Source: Flavobacterium sp. KJJ (GTDB lineage Bacteria; Bacteroidota; Bacteroidia; Flavobacteriales; Flavobacteriaceae). Taken from it: 64,000 nt of DNA. Location of the stretch: contig NZ_JARP01000005.1 in the NCBI RefSeq assembly GCF_000708595.2, positions 246,626-310,625 of the forward strand, written 5' to 3'. The notes below the pieces were generated by a model that made no database searches, was not told where the DNA came from, and saw only the letters and a list, made by a program, of their open reading frames with translations. The position numbers were made by a program, and so were the translations under genes. Positions 29,471 through 39,237 of this stretch are shown piece after piece; position 1 is the stretch's first letter; the number at the start of each line of letters is the position of its first letter.

Positions 29471-31387
29471 ATGAAAAAAATACTAATTTTTATCACTTTC
29501 ATTATTTGCGCAAGCAGTTATTCTCAAATAAAACTTCCGAGATTAATTAGTGATGGAATGATTTTGCAGCGCGATATTCCAGTTAAAATTTGGGGTTGGG
29601 CTGGTCCAAACGAAAAAGTCGAAATTAGTTTCAACAAGAAAAAATTTCAAACTATGTCTTCTCAAGATGGAAACTGGACGATTGTATTGCCTGCTCAAAA
29701 AGCCGGCGGACCTTACGAAATGATTTTGTCTGCAAGCAATACGATTGCATTAAAAGATATTTTATTTGGAGATGTCTGGCTTTGCTCTGGACAGTCTAAT
29801 ATGGAACTTCCGATGGAACGCGTAAAAGACAAATACAAAGATAGTATTGCAAAAGCTGATAATCCTAACATCAGACAATTTTTGGTGCCTGACCAATATG
29901 ATTTTGCGAAAGAAAATGTCGATTTATCTTCTGGAGAATGGCGTTCTGTAAATCCGCAGAATATTTTAAATTTTTCTGCCGTTGCTTATTTTTTTGCAAG
30001 TGAAATTTATGCGAAATATAAAATCCCGATTGGATTAATTAACAGCGCTTTGGGCGGTTCACCTGCTGAGTGCTGGATAAGTGCTGAAGCTGTTAAAAAA
30101 TTTCCAGAATATGATGGTGAATATCAGAAATTCAAAGACGGAAAACTCGGAACTCAAATTGAAGAAAACGACCGAAAAATTAATACAGATTGGTACAAAT
30201 CAGTAAACCAGCAAGATGAAGGATTAAAAAATCATTGGTCTAAACCTGATTTAGAAGATTCAGATTGGGCAACAATGAATATTCCGGGTTATTGGGCAGA
30301 TAATGCATTAGGAAATACTAATGGAGCAGTTTGGTTTAGAAAAGAAGTTGATTTGTCAAATCTAAAAGCAACTAATGCAAAACTTATTTTAGGCCGAATT
30401 GTAGACGCCGATTCAGTTTATGTAAACGGAAATTTTGTTGGAACAACATCTTACATGTATCCGCCACGAAAATATGCGTTCGATCCGAAGTTTTTAAAAG
30501 AAGGGAAAAACGAAATTGCAATAAGAGTCATTAATAATACAGGAAGAGGCGGTTTTGTTGCTGATAAACCTTATCAATTAATTATAGACAATGATTCAAT
30601 TGATTTGAAAGGAAGTTGGAAGTATAAATTGGGCACAAAAATGCTGCCTTTGCCTCCGCAGACTTTCATTAGATGGAAACCAGTTGGATTATATAATTCG
30701 ATGATTGCACCATTAAAAAATTATGGAATAAAAGGCGTGCTTTGGTATCAGGGAGAATCGAGTACTAAAAAACCAGCAGAATATGCAGCTTTGATGGAAA
30801 CATTAATTAATAATTGGCGAACAGAATGGAAGCAAGGTTCTTTTCCGTTTTTATTTGTACAGCTTACAAATTTTATGGATCCTAAAAGAGAACCAGGGGA
30901 AAGCAATTGGGCTGCGTTGAGACAACAGCAGAAAAACATTTTAGCAGTTCCAAATACCGGAATGGCAGTTACAATTGATATAGGAGAGTGGAATGACATT
31001 CATCCTTTAAACAAATACGATGTTGGGAAAAGATTGGCTTTGCAGGCTCGAAAAGTCGCTTATGGAGAAAAAAATATTGTTTCATCTGGACCGCTTTTTA
31101 AAGAAATGGAACAAAAAGGGAATCAATTGATTTTATCTTTTACAGATGTTGGAAGCGGGTTAATTGCTAAAAACAATGCTGTTTTAAGAGGTTTTGAAAT
31201 TGCAGAAAAAGACGGAAAATTTGTTTGGGCAAATGCTGTAATTGAAGGCAATAAAATTAAAGTGTGGAGTGATACTGTTGCACAGCCTTTTAAAGTGAGA
31301 TATGCTTGGGCAGATAACCCGATTGAGGCAAATTTATTTAATAAAGAAGATTTGCCAGCCTCTCCTTTTGAAGCAACTTTACACTAA
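29471..31387 (+). CDS. Sialate O-acetylesterase-like SGNH esterase, probable acetylxylan esterase
   Basis: A 638-residue exported enzyme (signal peptide about residues 1-19). The SASA/SGNH catalytic motif is CSGQSNMELP (Ser109), and the partner Asp-His block is ECNDIHP-like (WNDIHPLNK) near residue 510. Between the two halves of the catalytic domain, about residues 225-385, lies a jelly-roll resembling the GH2 sugar-binding domain (GAVWFRKEVDL; YVNGNFVGTT). The annotated family acts on O-acetyl sialic acid, but members in xylan loci remove acetyl groups from xylan. The neighbours favour that role here; there is no sialic-acid gene in the window. Confidence 0.85.
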   Translation: MKKILIFITFIICASSYSQIKLPRLISDGMILQRDIPVKIWGWAGPNEKVEISFNKKKFQTMSSQDGNWTIVLPAQKAGGPYEMILSASNTIALKDILFGDVWLCSGQSNMELPMERVKDKYKDSIAKADNPNIRQFLVPDQYDFAKENVDLSSGEWRSVNPQNILNFSAVAYFFASEIYAKYKIPIGLINSALGGSPAECWISAEAVKKFPEYDGEYQKFKDGKLGTQIEENDRKINTDWYKSVNQQDEGLKNHWSKPDLEDSDWATMNIPGYWADNALGNTNGAVWFRKEVDLSNLKATNAKLILGRIVDADSVYVNGNFVGTTSYMYPPRKYAFDPKFLKEGKNEIAIRVINNTGRGGFVADKPYQLIIDNDSIDLKGSWKYKLGTKMLPLPPQTFIRWKPVGLYNSMIAPLKNYGIKGVLWYQGESSTKKPAEYAALMETLINNWRTEWKQGSFPFLFVQLTNFMDPKREPGESNWAALRQQQKNILAVPNTGMAVTIDIGEWNDIHPLNKYDVGKRLALQARKVAYGEKNIVSSGPLFKEMEQKGNQLILSFTDVGSGLIAKNNAVLRGFEIAEKDGKFVWANAVIEGNKIKVWSDTVAQPFKVRYAWADNPIEANLFNKEDLPASPFEATLH

Positions 31388-31407
31388 ATAGAATAAATAT
31401 AGATTTA

Positions 31408-31446
31408 AAAAAGCAGGATTTCAAATGTCGAAATCCTGCTTTTTTA
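31408..31446. terminator. Bidirectional terminator between the esterase and the PAS kinase
   Basis: AAAAAGCAGGATTTC (31408-31422) and GAAATCCTGCTTTTT (31430-31444) form a 15-bp perfect stem with a 7-base loop. The A-tract and T-tract serve the two convergent genes. Confidence 0.88.
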
Positions 31447-31461
31447 TTTTTATTTACATCG

Positions 31462-34400
31462 TTAAACCGGCAAGTATATATCAAATGTAGCACCTTTATT
31501 GAGTTCTCCGCTTGCGGTAATAATGCCGTTATGATTGTCTACAATTTTCTTGACAATAGCAAGTCCAATTCCGGTTCCGGTGTATTCTAGTTTTCCGTGC
31601 AAACGCTGAAAAACTTCAAAGATTTTTGAACTGTATTGCTGCTCAAAACCAATTCCGTTGTCTGCAATTTGAATATGGCAATAGTTAGTTTCATCATCTA
31701 ATTTTTTATTGCCAATGTCTTTTCCTTTTACAATTTTGCAATCAATTTTGATTACAATGGGGTTTTCTGGATTAGAGAATTTTAGAGAATTGCTTACTAA
31801 ATTATATAAAAGTTGTCTAAATTGAAATGGAATAATAGTTGCTTCGCAGTTTTCTATACGTTCAATCTTAGCATTTTTTTGTTCTATTTCTTCTTTTAGA
31901 TCATCTTCTACTTCAGCGACAATTTTAGCAAGATCTGTTTTTTCAAAAGTTCGTTCTTGAATATTAGTTCTGGAATAGGCTAATAAATCGTTGATCAAAG
32001 TCTGCATTCGCTGTGCGGCATTTTGCATTCTTTGAAACTTATCTTTTCCAACATCTGATAAATTATCAGATTCCCGCTCTATAATTTGTGTTGCAAAAGT
32101 TTGAATTTTTCGCAAAGGTTCCTGTAAATCATGACTTGAAATATAAGCAAAAGACTGCAGTTCCTGATTCATTTTTTCAAGCTCCGTATTTTTCTGTTCA
32201 AGTTCTAAAGCATTTAGTTTTAGTTTGTCATCAGCTCTCTTTTTTTCTGTCAGGTCATGTGTTACCTTAGAAAAACCTATAACTTGTTTCTTCTTATTAT
32301 GAATGGCAGTAATCACGATGCTTGCCCACAATAAAGTTCCATCTTTGCGAACACGCCACCCTTCATGTTTTGCTTTTCCTTTTTCTATCGCCAGATTCAA
32401 TAGTTTTTGAGGAAGATTGTTTTTCTTATCTGCTTCTGTATAAAATATAGAGAAGTTTTTTCCAACAATTTCTTCTGCTTTATATCCTTTTATTTTTTCG
32501 GCACCTAAATTCCAATTTTCTATAATTCCTTCATGGTTTAGATATAAAATCGCGTAATCCTGAACTTCTTCGACCATTAAATGATAGCGCTCCTCACTTT
32601 TTTGAAGCGATTCATTCATCAGGCTTAATTCTCGGGTTCTTGCTGTTACTTGCTGCTCAAGCTCATGTGTAAAAGCTTTTTCAGTATGTATATCAGTAAA
32701 TGCTCCAACCCATTTAATAATTTTATTGTCTTTATTTAGAACAGGTTCTCCAATAACAGCATGCCATCTGTAGTTGCCATCTTTTCTTCGAACGCGTACA
32801 TCGCATCTGTATAAATCGCCGGTTTTTAAGCTATGAGTCCAAATTTTCACATTTTCCTCATAATCATCAGGATGAATCATGGCTCTCCACTCTGTTTCTC
32901 CGTAAGGATGAATTCCGGTATATTCGAACCATTTTCCAGAAGCAAATAAGGCGTTGCCTTTTTCATCAGTTTCCCAAATCAATTGCGGAATACTTTCCGT
33001 CAACGATCGAAAACGTTTTTCACTTTCTTCTATTTTTTTTCGGGCTTCAACTTTTTCAGTTACATCAATCAGAGTTGCTTTTATTCCTGAAATTGTATTA
33101 TCTGCTTCCCGTAAAGGCGCATATTCAAAATCAATATAAATTTTATGCTGTTCGCCGTCTTTGCCAATATGTAAAAGAGATTCAGATTCAGAATGCACAT
33201 TTCCAGTGGCATAAACTTCCTCTAAAAGTTTGGCATATTTTTGTTTTTTGAGTTCTGGGAAAATATCAAATAATTTTTTTCCAGCAACATCACTTTGCTT
33301 CTTTTTCCAGATACTTCTTAAAAGTGCAGCGTTGGCAATTTCGATTACCATATCTTTTCCTTTCAAAATAGCTTTTGGCACAGGAGATTCCATTACCAGA
33401 CTGCGGAATCTTTTTTCGCTGTCTTCAAGCTCCTGCTGATGATTTTTTTCATCGGTAATATCTCTAATAGTACCTAATAGCTTATCAGGATTTTTTTCTT
33501 CATCAAAAAAAAGTTTTCCTTTGGCCTCTACCCAATGAATAGATTGATCATCCCATATTAATCGGGTTTCATATTGAAGATATCCTGAAGTCATTGCATC
33601 TTTAAATGCTTTTTCTCTAACAGGCATATCATCAGGATGAACATGACTTAAAAGCTGTTCATGTTTTAATTTTGGCTGGTCTTTAATGCCGGTGACAATC
33701 TCAAGATATCTTTCTGAATAGTCAAATGACATTGTTTTTACATGCAGCTCCCAAGTACCCAATTCACTAGCTTCGACAATAATGTTAAGCCTTTCTTCAT
33801 TTTGTTCTGTTTTCTTTCTAGCTTCAACTTTTTCGCTGACTTCTGTAACAATTACAATGATGCCAGAAATAGAGCCGTCTTCTTCTTTTAGAGGATGATA
33901 AAGAAAGTCAAAATATGAATTGTCTAATTTTCCATAACGTTTTATAGGAATTGCTAATTCATTTCCATGAAAAGGAATTCCGGTTTTGAAAACACCTTTT
34001 AATAAAGAATTTACAGATTCTTCAACCTCTGGCAAAGATTCAAATAAAGGTCTGCCAACAAAAGTTTTCTCTTCTCGATCTACCAGTCTTAAATAAGCTT
34101 CATTTGCCATTTCGACCATATAATTTGGGCCGCGTAATATGGTGATACCAACAGGAGCTTGCTTAACCGTATTTCTGAAGCGTTTATCCGCTTCTTCGAT
34201 TTTACGTCTGGCACTTACTTGCGGGGTATTATCGAGAACCCAAATGGCAACTTTTTTAACTTCTCCTTCCATATTTTTTAGAGGAGCATAAACAAAAGTT
34301 ACATATATAATTTCTTCTTTGCCATGTCTAATGAGTTTCATTTCAACCTCATTGGCATAGAAAGGATCACCGTCAGTAACGACTTTTTGAAGTACCTCTT

Positions 34401-35868
34401 CGTAATACGGTTTTACTTCTGCAAATGAATCCCAATAGTGTTTTCCTGCAATCTCTTCGTATTTTTTTCCTGCAACTTCAATAAAACTGTCATTTACAAT
34501 TTCGCTGATTAATGTTTGGGCATCCAGAACGCATATTCCAATTGGAGACTCCAAAACCATACTGCGTAAATTATTCTCGTTTTCCTCAATTTTTTTCTTT
34601 GCTAAATTAAGGTCAGTCAAGTCAACACCGGTATTCATTACGGCATATACATTTCCATGAATGTCAAAAAGAGGCGTTAAGCTATAATTAAAATAAAAAG
34701 TCTGGAGCTTTCCGTCAACAGTTAAATCTAGAGGGGTATTTTTGGTGTGAAAAGACTTTCCGGTTTCAAGAACGGTATTAATCTGTTCAAACACTAATTG
34801 ATTGTCAAGTTCGGGAAGAAGTTCTTTAAAAGATTTACCTATGACATTATTGCCTTTTCCCCATATTTTAATGATAGAATCATTAGCAAGCTCTATAGTC
34901 ATCTCTTTTCCAACATATACTGCGATCGGAAAAGGAGCATTCTCTACTAATTGTCTAATTTTTTGCTCGCTTTCTTCTACTTTTGAGCGGGCTGTAACTT
35001 GTTGCGTTACCTCAATCGCAATTGCTACTACGCCAGAAATTTTTCCGTCAGCTTCTTTCAAAGCTTCATATACAAAATTTACATAAATAGTTTCTTTGTT
35101 TCCGTTTCGAGACAGCTGTACAGGTCTTTCATTGGCAACAAATCTTTCACCCGTATTATAAACTGTATTAATTAAATCTTCTAAGCCTTGATTTCTTGCT
35201 TCAGGCAAGCCTTCAAATATTGATTTATTAATTACGTTTTCGATTTTAGTTCCCCATAACTGCAGCATTTCTGCATTAGCCATTTCTACAATATGATTTT
35301 TTCCTCTAAAAACACACATAGCAACAGGAGCCTGCATGATATTATTTAAAAATCGGGCATTGCTTTCTTTTAATGCTTCAGTTGCTTTTTTCTTTTCGGT
35401 AGTTTCTATTAAGGTGACTAAAACACCGCCAACTTCTCCATTTTCCTGTTTAATTGAACTGTAAGAGAAATCGAAATAAGTTTTTTCATCAAATCCGTTT
35501 CTGTTTAAGACTAGCATGAAATCTGGAAAACTAACTGCTTTTCCTTTTACAACTTCATCTAACATAGGTCCCACTGTATCCCAAATTTCTGAAAATGTCT
35601 CTTTTGGGCTTCTTCCTAAAGCATCAGGATGTTTATTAGAGCCCAAAATTGGTCTGTATGCATCATTGTAGAGTTGCGTGAAGTCTTTTCCCCAAGCAAT
35701 ATACATAGGAAAAGGATGGTTGAGCATAACAGAAACCATTGTACAAAGACTCTGTGGCCAAGTATCAGGATTGCCTAAAGATGTTTTGCTCCAATCTTTC
35801 GATCGTATTAATTCACCCATTTCTCCTCCATCGGCTAGAAAATAATGTTCCTTATTTATAGGGCTCAT
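31462..35868 (-). CDS. Multi-PAS sensor histidine kinase (about nine PAS domains)
   Basis: A 1468-residue soluble kinase with no membrane helix. About nine PAS/PAC units follow one another from residue 1 to about 1215, several clearly derived from one another (each ends with a VTEKVEARKKIEESEKRF-like linker). The HisKA domain holds the phospho-acceptor His1246 in SSHDLQEP. The ATPase domain has the N-box NLVSNSLKF, DNGIGFE and GTGIGLAI. It would sense internal signals, perhaps redox or small ligands, and pass phosphate to a receiver. The response regulator gene directly upstream (12-base gap) is the obvious partner. Confidence 0.93.
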   Translation of the reverse strand: MSPINKEHYFLADGGEMGELIRSKDWSKTSLGNPDTWPQSLCTMVSVMLNHPFPMYIAWGKDFTQLYNDAYRPILGSNKHPDALGRSPKETFSEIWDTVGPMLDEVVKGKAVSFPDFMLVLNRNGFDEKTYFDFSYSSIKQENGEVGGVLVTLIETTEKKKATEALKESNARFLNNIMQAPVAMCVFRGKNHIVEMANAEMLQLWGTKIENVINKSIFEGLPEARNQGLEDLINTVYNTGERFVANERPVQLSRNGNKETIYVNFVYEALKEADGKISGVVAIAIEVTQQVTARSKVEESEQKIRQLVENAPFPIAVYVGKEMTIELANDSIIKIWGKGNNVIGKSFKELLPELDNQLVFEQINTVLETGKSFHTKNTPLDLTVDGKLQTFYFNYSLTPLFDIHGNVYAVMNTGVDLTDLNLAKKKIEENENNLRSMVLESPIGICVLDAQTLISEIVNDSFIEVAGKKYEEIAGKHYWDSFAEVKPYYEEVLQKVVTDGDPFYANEVEMKLIRHGKEEIIYVTFVYAPLKNMEGEVKKVAIWVLDNTPQVSARRKIEEADKRFRNTVKQAPVGITILRGPNYMVEMANEAYLRLVDREEKTFVGRPLFESLPEVEESVNSLLKGVFKTGIPFHGNELAIPIKRYGKLDNSYFDFLYHPLKEEDGSISGIIVIVTEVSEKVEARKKTEQNEERLNIIVEASELGTWELHVKTMSFDYSERYLEIVTGIKDQPKLKHEQLLSHVHPDDMPVREKAFKDAMTSGYLQYETRLIWDDQSIHWVEAKGKLFFDEEKNPDKLLGTIRDITDEKNHQQELEDSEKRFRSLVMESPVPKAILKGKDMVIEIANAALLRSIWKKKQSDVAGKKLFDIFPELKKQKYAKLLEEVYATGNVHSESESLLHIGKDGEQHKIYIDFEYAPLREADNTISGIKATLIDVTEKVEARKKIEESEKRFRSLTESIPQLIWETDEKGNALFASGKWFEYTGIHPYGETEWRAMIHPDDYEENVKIWTHSLKTGDLYRCDVRVRRKDGNYRWHAVIGEPVLNKDNKIIKWVGAFTDIHTEKAFTHELEQQVTARTRELSLMNESLQKSEERYHLMVEEVQDYAILYLNHEGIIENWNLGAEKIKGYKAEEIVGKNFSIFYTEADKKNNLPQKLLNLAIEKGKAKHEGWRVRKDGTLLWASIVITAIHNKKKQVIGFSKVTHDLTEKKRADDKLKLNALELEQKNTELEKMNQELQSFAYISSHDLQEPLRKIQTFATQIIERESDNLSDVGKDKFQRMQNAAQRMQTLINDLLAYSRTNIQERTFEKTDLAKIVAEVEDDLKEEIEQKNAKIERIENCEATIIPFQFRQLLYNLVSNSLKFSNPENPIVIKIDCKIVKGKDIGNKKLDDETNYCHIQIADNGIGFEQQYSSKIFEVFQRLHGKLEYTGTGIGLAIVKKIVDNHNGIITASGELNKGATFDIYLPV

Positions 35869-35880
35869 TCTAAAAACGCT

Positions 35881-36327
35881 TTAAGGTTGAAGAACAAAAT
35901 GCTCTCTTACGGGTTGTTTCAAATCATCTTTGGTGATGGCCAGTGCATTTCCAATTACTTTTTTTAATTTAGAAAATTCACCAGGTTTGCGAATATAATA
36001 TGTAGCTCCTTTAGAGTACATCAAATCAACAATTTCAGTATCTAGCGATGTCGAAAAAATAATTACTGCAAGATTTTGAAAATCATCAATTTCTTTGATT
36101 TCTCTTAAACATTCATGACCGTTTTTTCGTGGCATATTTAGATCAAGAAAAAGAATATCTGGTAAATTATTTGGAGCATTCGCTTTTAAATAATCCATCA
36201 GCTGTACGCCGTCATTAACTGTTACAAGACTTACAGGCAACGATAATTCGTCAAGCGCTTCTCTAAAAAAAGAGCAGTCATCTTCATCATCGTCTGCCAG
36301 TAAAAGATTGTAATGTTGTTGATTCAT
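35881..36327 (-). CDS. Single-domain response regulator (CheY-like)
   Basis: A 148-residue receiver with no output domain. The acidic pocket is LLADDDEDD, the phospho-acceptor is Asp62 in FLDLNMP, the switch residue is in FSTS, and the conserved Lys is in YIRKPGEF. It is the first gene of a two-gene operon with the nine-PAS kinase. Receivers of this Rcp1-like type usually work by protein contact or by passing phosphate on, not by binding DNA. Confidence 0.92.
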   Translation of the reverse strand: MNQQHYNLLLADDDEDDCSFFREALDELSLPVSLVTVNDGVQLMDYLKANAPNNLPDILFLDLNMPRKNGHECLREIKEIDDFQNLAVIIFSTSLDTEIVDLMYSKGATYYIRKPGEFSKLKKVIGNALAITKDDLKQPVREHFVLQP

Positions 36328-36764
36328 TTGTTGTAGAATAATTTTATTTATATGATTTTTTACAATTCAATTATCTCATTTTGTTACTATTAAAATGTAA
36401 ATTTTGAATCGAAAAGCGGTTTTTATTTCGGCTAAGATAATATTAATTTTACTATCCAGAATCAATAAAATTTCAATAAAATTAACGATTTAAAGTCAAA
36501 TTTGATAATCATTTTTGTTTTGTTTAATTTTTTAATTCAAGAAAAATGAGTTTGTCGGATTTTTCCTTTTTTATAAGGTGAATTTTTTCTAATAATTTTT
36601 ATTCATTGAAAAAAGAGCTCCAAATTATATTTTGTAGTAGTGAAATTTCTGGGATGTAAAAATTCATTTTGTCAATTAAGTGGTAAACAGGATACAGCAT
36701 GACGGTAATTGTATTGTTATTAAATACTTTTATTACAGATTTATCTAATGTAATAATGAGAATT
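36328..36764. other. AT-rich intergenic region
   Basis: A divergent gap between the response regulator and the GH43-like gene. It holds runs of A and T and no convincing gene, hairpin or exact TAnnTTTG box. A TCATTTTG (36662-36669) is a weak promoter candidate for the GH43-like gene. Confidence 0.4.
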
Positions 36765-38363
36765 ATGGAAATAAAAAAAAGTTATTCTTTGAGCTTTGCT
36801 GTTTTAGCATTGACTTTCCTGATCGGAATATCTAGTACATATGCACAGGAACTTTCTGTTCAAAATGACGTGTTTTGGAATACAAAAGACGGACTTCCAA
36901 TTAACAGTCAAGGCGGTGGAGTATTCAAATTTCCTGATCCAGTTACTGGCAAACAAAAATATTATTGGTACGGTGTACATTATCTAGAAGCCGATCTTTA
37001 TCGTGCAGATCCGTCTATAACACATGATAAAAATACATTCGAAGCAGTAACTTGTTACAGTTCTTCTGATTTAGAAAGCTGGAAATTTGAAGGAAATGTT
37101 TTAACTAAAGACAAAGTCAATCAATATGGAAAAACCTGGGTTGGGCGATTAGGCGTTTGTTACATTAAAGAGATGAATAAGTATGCCATGTTTGTACAGC
37201 ATGGAAGCGAAGTATTGATTACAGTTTCTGATTCGCCAACAGGCGATTTTGTTTGGCATCAGAAAATTAATATGGAGAAAATGATAGGAACCAGCAATAC
37301 AGGAGATCAAACCGTTTTTACTGATGAAGATACCGGAAAATCCTATTTAATTTATTCCTACGGAAAAGGACGAAATAAAATCTACGTTTCTGAAATTGGC
37401 ATGAAAGAAGGAAAAGTAAACTTGTTAGATTGTACAGAAGTTTTTAAAGGCGAAAGCAGAGAAGGAAACTGCATGTTTAAATACAATAATAAGTATTATA
37501 TGTTTGCTTCAAACATATACGGCTGGGATGCTTCTTTTGCTTATTATCTTGTTGCTGATGACATTAGAGGGCCTTATCTTCCAACCAATAATATGCTGGT
37601 TATAGATGGCGCTTCTGAAGATTTTGCACATGTTTCGCAGACTGGTTTTTTCTTTTCTGTAAAAGGAAACAAACAGGAAACGATTGTTTATTGCGGTGAC
37701 CGATGGGCTGATTTTGCCGGAAACGGCTTAGGATACAACCAATGGTGCCCAATTTCTTTTGAAAGAAAAACACCTTATTTCAATTCATTAAGTGCATGGA
37801 ATCTGAATTCTAAAACGGGAAATTGGAAAGCAGCCAAAGAAAATAATTTTGTAAAAAATGGCAGTTTTGAGGCAGACAGAAGACATATTCCGAGTCCTGT
37901 TAAACCAATTCAAATTCAGTTAACAGGCTGGGCAACAGAAATTATCGAAGGAAATGCAATAAGTCAGGATACTGTAACTTCTCCAGTTTTAAATCATTTT
38001 AATACTCAAATAGAAAGGAAAACGGTTATTGGCGAAAAAAGTTTGAATATCAGTGATAAAATTAATTTTAAAAGAAAAGTTTTTCAAATTATAACTTCTT
38101 CTCCTTATGTAAAACTTGAAGATGGAACTTACACGTTAACCGCAAAAATAAAAAACAGTAAAGGATTTACTAATTTAGAACTGTACGCAATAAGCAATGG
38201 AAAAAAATTTCTAATCACTGTTAAGGAGGAAAACTCCGAATGGAAAACAATCAGCATTAAAAATATTGCTGTAAAAGGAGGAAAGGTTGAGGTTGGTTTT
38301 CTGGCTGATGGTCAGGCAAAAGCTTATTCATTGTTTGATGATGTATCGCTGGTTAAAAATTAA
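36765..38363 (+). CDS. Secreted GH43-like beta-propeller protein with C-terminal carbohydrate-binding-like domain
   Basis: From the ATG at 36765 the protein has 532 residues; an ATG at 36756 is also possible. A frame open from 36699 would add a hydrophobic stretch before the signal peptide and is less likely. After the signal peptide (ends TYAQE), residues about 30-350 look like a GH43 propeller of the exo-beta-1,3-galactanase-like group (FWNTKDGLPINSQGGGVFKF; KYYWYGVHY; HGSEVLITVSDSPTGDF). The last 160 residues (NFVKNGSFEADRRH onward) resemble a CBM4/9-type beta-sandwich. The substrate is uncertain; galactan or arabinogalactan fits the subgroup better than xylan. It stands alone with no transporter beside it. 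Confidence 0.75.
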   Translation: MEIKKSYSLSFAVLALTFLIGISSTYAQELSVQNDVFWNTKDGLPINSQGGGVFKFPDPVTGKQKYYWYGVHYLEADLYRADPSITHDKNTFEAVTCYSSSDLESWKFEGNVLTKDKVNQYGKTWVGRLGVCYIKEMNKYAMFVQHGSEVLITVSDSPTGDFVWHQKINMEKMIGTSNTGDQTVFTDEDTGKSYLIYSYGKGRNKIYVSEIGMKEGKVNLLDCTEVFKGESREGNCMFKYNNKYYMFASNIYGWDASFAYYLVADDIRGPYLPTNNMLVIDGASEDFAHVSQTGFFFSVKGNKQETIVYCGDRWADFAGNGLGYNQWCPISFERKTPYFNSLSAWNLNSKTGNWKAAKENNFVKNGSFEADRRHIPSPVKPIQIQLTGWATEIIEGNAISQDTVTSPVLNHFNTQIERKTVIGEKSLNISDKINFKRKVFQIITSSPYVKLEDGTYTLTAKIKNSKGFTNLELYAISNGKKFLITVKEENSEWKTISIKNIAVKGGKVEVGFLADGQAKAYSLFDDVSLVKN

Positions 38364-38457
38364 AAAGACTCGTTATTTTGTAAAATATTCCTATTTTGCT
38401 GTAAGATCTCAAAAGTAAAATTGCTCTAATTTTAAGCTGATTTTAAATTAAGGAATT

Positions 38458-39237
38458 ATGAGAGCAATATGGACAGGATCGATAAGTTTTGGGTTAATTA
38501 ATATTCCTATTAAAATATTTTCTGCGGTCGAAGAGAGCAATCTCGATATGGATATGCTGGATGAAAAAGATCATGCACACATCAAATTCAAACGCGTGAA
38601 CGAAAGTACAGGCAAAGAAGTTGCTTTTTCGAGTATCGTAAAAGGGTACAAAATTGATGATAAATATGTGATTTTAGAAGATTCTGATTTTGAAGCTGCA
38701 GACGCCATCAAAACCAAGACTATAGACATTGAGAGTTTTGCAGCAGAAAAAGAAATTGACAGTATTTATTATGAGCAGCCGTATTATCTTGAGCCTGACA
38801 AAGGAGCAATGAACGCTTATGCTTTGCTTCGAGATGCACTTCAGGCCTCTGGTAAAGTAGGAGTAACGCGTTTTGTTTTGCGCAATAAAGAAAGTCTTGC
38901 AATTTTAAAACCTTATAAAAATGTAATCGTTTTAAACCGAATTAGATTTGAACAGGAAATACGAGATACAACAGAGTTAAAATTACCGCCCGTTTCTAAA
39001 ACTTCAACAAAAGAAATGGATATGGCCGATAAACTAATAGAACAGCTGACAGAGAAATTCGATATCAGCAGTTTTAAAGATGAATATACTGCCAAACTTT
39101 TAGATATTATTAAAAAGAAAGCAAAAGGAAAAGTAGCTTCAAAACCGGCAAAACTAGAAGTTGTACACAAACAAAGTGATGACTTGATGAGTATGCTTAA
39201 GGCAAGTTTAGAAACCAAAAAGAAAAAATCTTCTTAA
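38458..39237 (+). CDS. ku: Ku, DNA end-binding protein of bacterial NHEJ
   Basis: A 259-residue single-domain Ku. It starts [26 protein letters not shown] and has [20 protein letters not shown] and [16 protein letters not shown], all typical. The C-terminus is Lys-rich, as in Ku proteins that recruit LigD. It would ring broken DNA ends and bring in the ligase. The gene is convergent with ligD and the two overlap by 4 bases (39234-39237). Confidence 0.96.
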   Translation: MRAIWTGSISFGLINIPIKIFSAVEESNLDMDMLDEKDHAHIKFKRVNESTGKEVAFSSIVKGYKIDDKYVILEDSDFEAADAIKTKTIDIESFAAEKEIDSIYYEQPYYLEPDKGAMNAYALLRDALQASGKVGVTRFVLRNKESLAILKPYKNVIVLNRIRFEQEIRDTTELKLPPVSKTSTKEMDMADKLIEQLTEKFDISSFKDEYTAKLLDIIKKKAKGKVASKPAKLEVVHKQSDDLMSMLKASLETKKKKSS

